A program made the position numbers and the translations under genes. 64,000 nt of DNA, from contig JBMNOP010000013.1 in the NCBI GenBank assembly GCA_050943135.1, positions 33,257 to 97,256 on the forward strand, read 5' to 3'. The DNA is from RUG695 sp050943135. Lineage in GTDB: Bacteria > Planctomycetota > Planctomycetia > Pirellulales > Thermoguttaceae. A model generated the notes under the pieces. That model made no database searches, was not told the DNA's origin, and saw only the letters and a program-made list of their open reading frames with translations. This document shows positions 62,807-64,000 of this stretch, piece by piece. Every line of letters starts with the position of its first letter. Positions within the stretch are counted from its first letter, which is position 1.

Positions 62807-63634
62807 ATGAAAACATTTCTTGCTATCAAACCCGCATTGGTTGCCGCGGTCTGTATGACGACTCTTTTTTTTGCCTCCTGTCGTTCGACCGCCGCACCGG
62901 TACAAGGTGTCGGTCCGGGAGAGGTTGAGGGGGATCGCCTGGTTCTTACCATCAATGGGATCCCGTTTCCATTTCGCTGGGCTCCTGCCGGTAAATTTCT
63001 GATGGGAAGTAGTGAAGGAGAAGAGGGGCGTGATGCCGGGGCCGAGATTCGCCATCAAGTCGAATTGACAAAAGGCTTCTGGATTCTCGAAACGGAAGTC
63101 ACACAAGAGATGTATACCGTGGTGACGAAGGTCAACCCTTCGCATTTTAAAGGAGAAAACCTTCCCGTCGACACCGTTTCCTGGAACGATGCCTTCGCGT
63201 TTTGCGATGCGTGGTCTGCCGTGGTGCGTCTTCCTCGAAATCTCACGGCTCGGCTTCCGAGCGAAGCCGAGTGGGAATACGCCTGCCGAGCCGGCACTCT
63301 CGGCCCGTATTACACAAATATTGACTCGGCCGGCTGGATCGGCGAAAAAACCGAGTCCGGCTCAACCCACCCGGTCGGTGAAAAGGAACCGAACGACTGG
63401 GGGCTCTACGATATGCACGGTAACCTTTGGGAATGGACCGCCGATTCCTGGTACGACTACACCCAAGATAAGGCGACCGATCCGCGCGGTCCCCAGGAGG
63501 GGAGCGTCAAGGTCGACCGTGGCGGTTGTTGGGACAGTAAACCGGAAGAGGCCCGTTCGGCATACCGAGGGGTTTATGAGGCCGAGCGGTCGAGCCGTTT
63601 TGTCGGTTTTCGCTTCGTGATCATCGAAGAGTAG
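62807..63634 (+). CDS. Putative lipoprotein of the SUMF1/formylglycine-generating family
   Basis: A 275-residue exported protein. The signal segment ends at the lipobox LFFASC (Cys near residue 25), so it is likely lipid-anchored. The FGE/sulfatase-modifying-factor fold follows: PAGKFLMGSSEGEEG, EVTQEMYTVV, DTVSWNDAFAFCDAWS, LPSEAEWEYACRAGT, NDWGLYDMHGNLWEWTADSW and the late GFRFVI end. RGGCWDS appears where many homologues read RGGSWDS. Many such proteins in planctomycetes bind or modify rather than make formylglycine; the role is unknown. The start at 62807 gives a normal signal; GTG 62780 is the alternative. Confidence 0.82.
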   Translation: MKTFLAIKPALVAAVCMTTLFFASCRSTAAPVQGVGPGEVEGDRLVLTINGIPFPFRWAPAGKFLMGSSEGEEGRDAGAEIRHQVELTKGFWILETEVTQEMYTVVTKVNPSHFKGENLPVDTVSWNDAFAFCDAWSAVVRLPRNLTARLPSEAEWEYACRAGTLGPYYTNIDSAGWIGEKTESGSTHPVGEKEPNDWGLYDMHGNLWEWTADSWYDYTQDKATDPRGPQEGSVKVDRGGCWDSKPEEARSAYRGVYEAERSSRFVGFRFVIIEE

Positions 63635-63663
63635 CTGCTTTTCCGTAGGCGAAAACGCGGCTT
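63633..63663 (+). terminator. Possible hairpin after the SUMF1-type gene
   Basis: AGCTGCTTTTC and GAAAACGCGGCT can pair with a bulged base and one wobble, starting at the stop codon. No clear T-run follows. Confidence 0.3.
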
Positions 63664-64000
63664 GCCTATGACTTGCGCGCCGCTTTTCTTCGTTTTTCGT
63701 TGTTGCGGGTTCTTTTCTCCCGCAAGGCGCGCCGGAGACGGCAAAGAACTGAAAAACGACCCGAAAGCGAACTGTCCCGAAAACCGGGCGAAAACCACCC
63801 ACACCCTGAACCATGGCGTCGAATCACGGGCGGATGACCTTGCCAAGCCACGGAAAAGCGTAATTTTTTTCATTTTTTTTGTTTCCCCCCTTGTTGGATT
63901 TTTTTGCTGGTGTAGAATCTTCCTTACCGTCCATTGGTTTTACGCTTCTTTATGTGGCGTTTGGCTTTTTGGATGGTTGAGAACTTTTACAATCAGGTAA
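63635..64000. other. Intergenic region at the window end
   Basis: 366 bases with no convincing gene; the open frame from 63662 shows no family match and low-complexity Phe runs. A promoter-like pair lies at 63891-63918 and probably serves a gene beyond base 64000. Confidence 0.4.
63891..63918 (+). promoter_or_regulatory. Promoter-like sequence near the window end
   Basis: TTGTTG (63891-63896), 16-base spacer, TAGAAT (63913-63918), pointing out of the window. Confidence 0.4.

Noticed and set aside
63662..64000. Open frame running to the window end
   Set aside because: Phe/Trp-rich low-complexity translation, no ribosome-binding site, and a promoter lies inside it.

Overview
The window looks like a chromosomal segment of a Planctomycetota bacterium, probably from the Pirellulales side of the phylum; this is an inference from gene content, not a database result. 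The pointers are a Ser/Thr kinase with the long planctomycete-style N-terminus, secreted Gfo/Idh/MocA oxidoreductases with a twin-arginine signal, a giant alpha-2-macroglobulin, a surface beta-helix protein with an N-terminal LEERRLLA-like motif and C-terminal dockerin repeats, and a gram-negative envelope toolkit (BamA, Skp, LpxC). No rRNA, tRNA, CRISPR array, insertion sequence or prophage was seen. The window is mostly ordinary core chromosome with a few unusual proteins.

Layout. 1-9608: 5' part of dnaB, a kinase/pseudo-receiver fusion and leuA divergent from near-consensus promoters, a small lipoprotein, an overlapping GT2 glycosyltransferase and YdjC-type deacetylase, then minus-strand ispE with a 29-residue basic protein, an FMN-reductase-like protein, rpmB and panD. 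9792-14943: str-type cluster rpsL-rpsG, a terminator, fusA, and a metX-metW fusion. 15019-19552: a compact flagellar/type III export module, fliI converging on fliF(-fliG)-fliH, each side with its own promoter. 19710-28065: bamA-tsaE, xerD, and skp-lpxC-Gfo/Idh-NUDIX, an outer-membrane and lipid A block. 28282-34055: a C26 amidotransferase homologue lacking its nucleophile, HIT, nadK, mdh, asnB. 34305-39637: SGNH hydrolase and hemB-AEC-HAD-CaCA on the minus strand. 40063-53965: accessory surface and secreted proteins (alpha-2-macroglobulin, dockerin beta-helix protein, two Gfo/Idh/MocA enzymes, a five-zinc-ribbon protein). 54073-61246: purF overlapping a polytopic membrane protein, a TGS GTPase, a hyperacidic protein with its own promoter and terminator, scpB, proB. 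61503-63634: a membrane protein with an acidic loop and a SUMF1-type lipoprotein.

How the genes fit together. BamA, Skp and LpxC with its neighbouring dehydrogenase build the outer membrane. LeuA, MetXW, AsnB, ProB, PurF, HemB, NadK, PanD, IspE and Mdh suggest a largely self-sufficient biosynthetic lifestyle. The most unusual items are the FliF protein carrying a FliG-like tail next to FliH and FliI, the monocistronic hyperacidic tryptophan-spaced protein, the MetX-MetW fusion, the kinase with a degenerate receiver, and the C26 protein without its cysteine. Promoter and terminator calls rest on reading sequence by eye; start codons were chosen from ribosome-binding sites, family alignment and promoter position.
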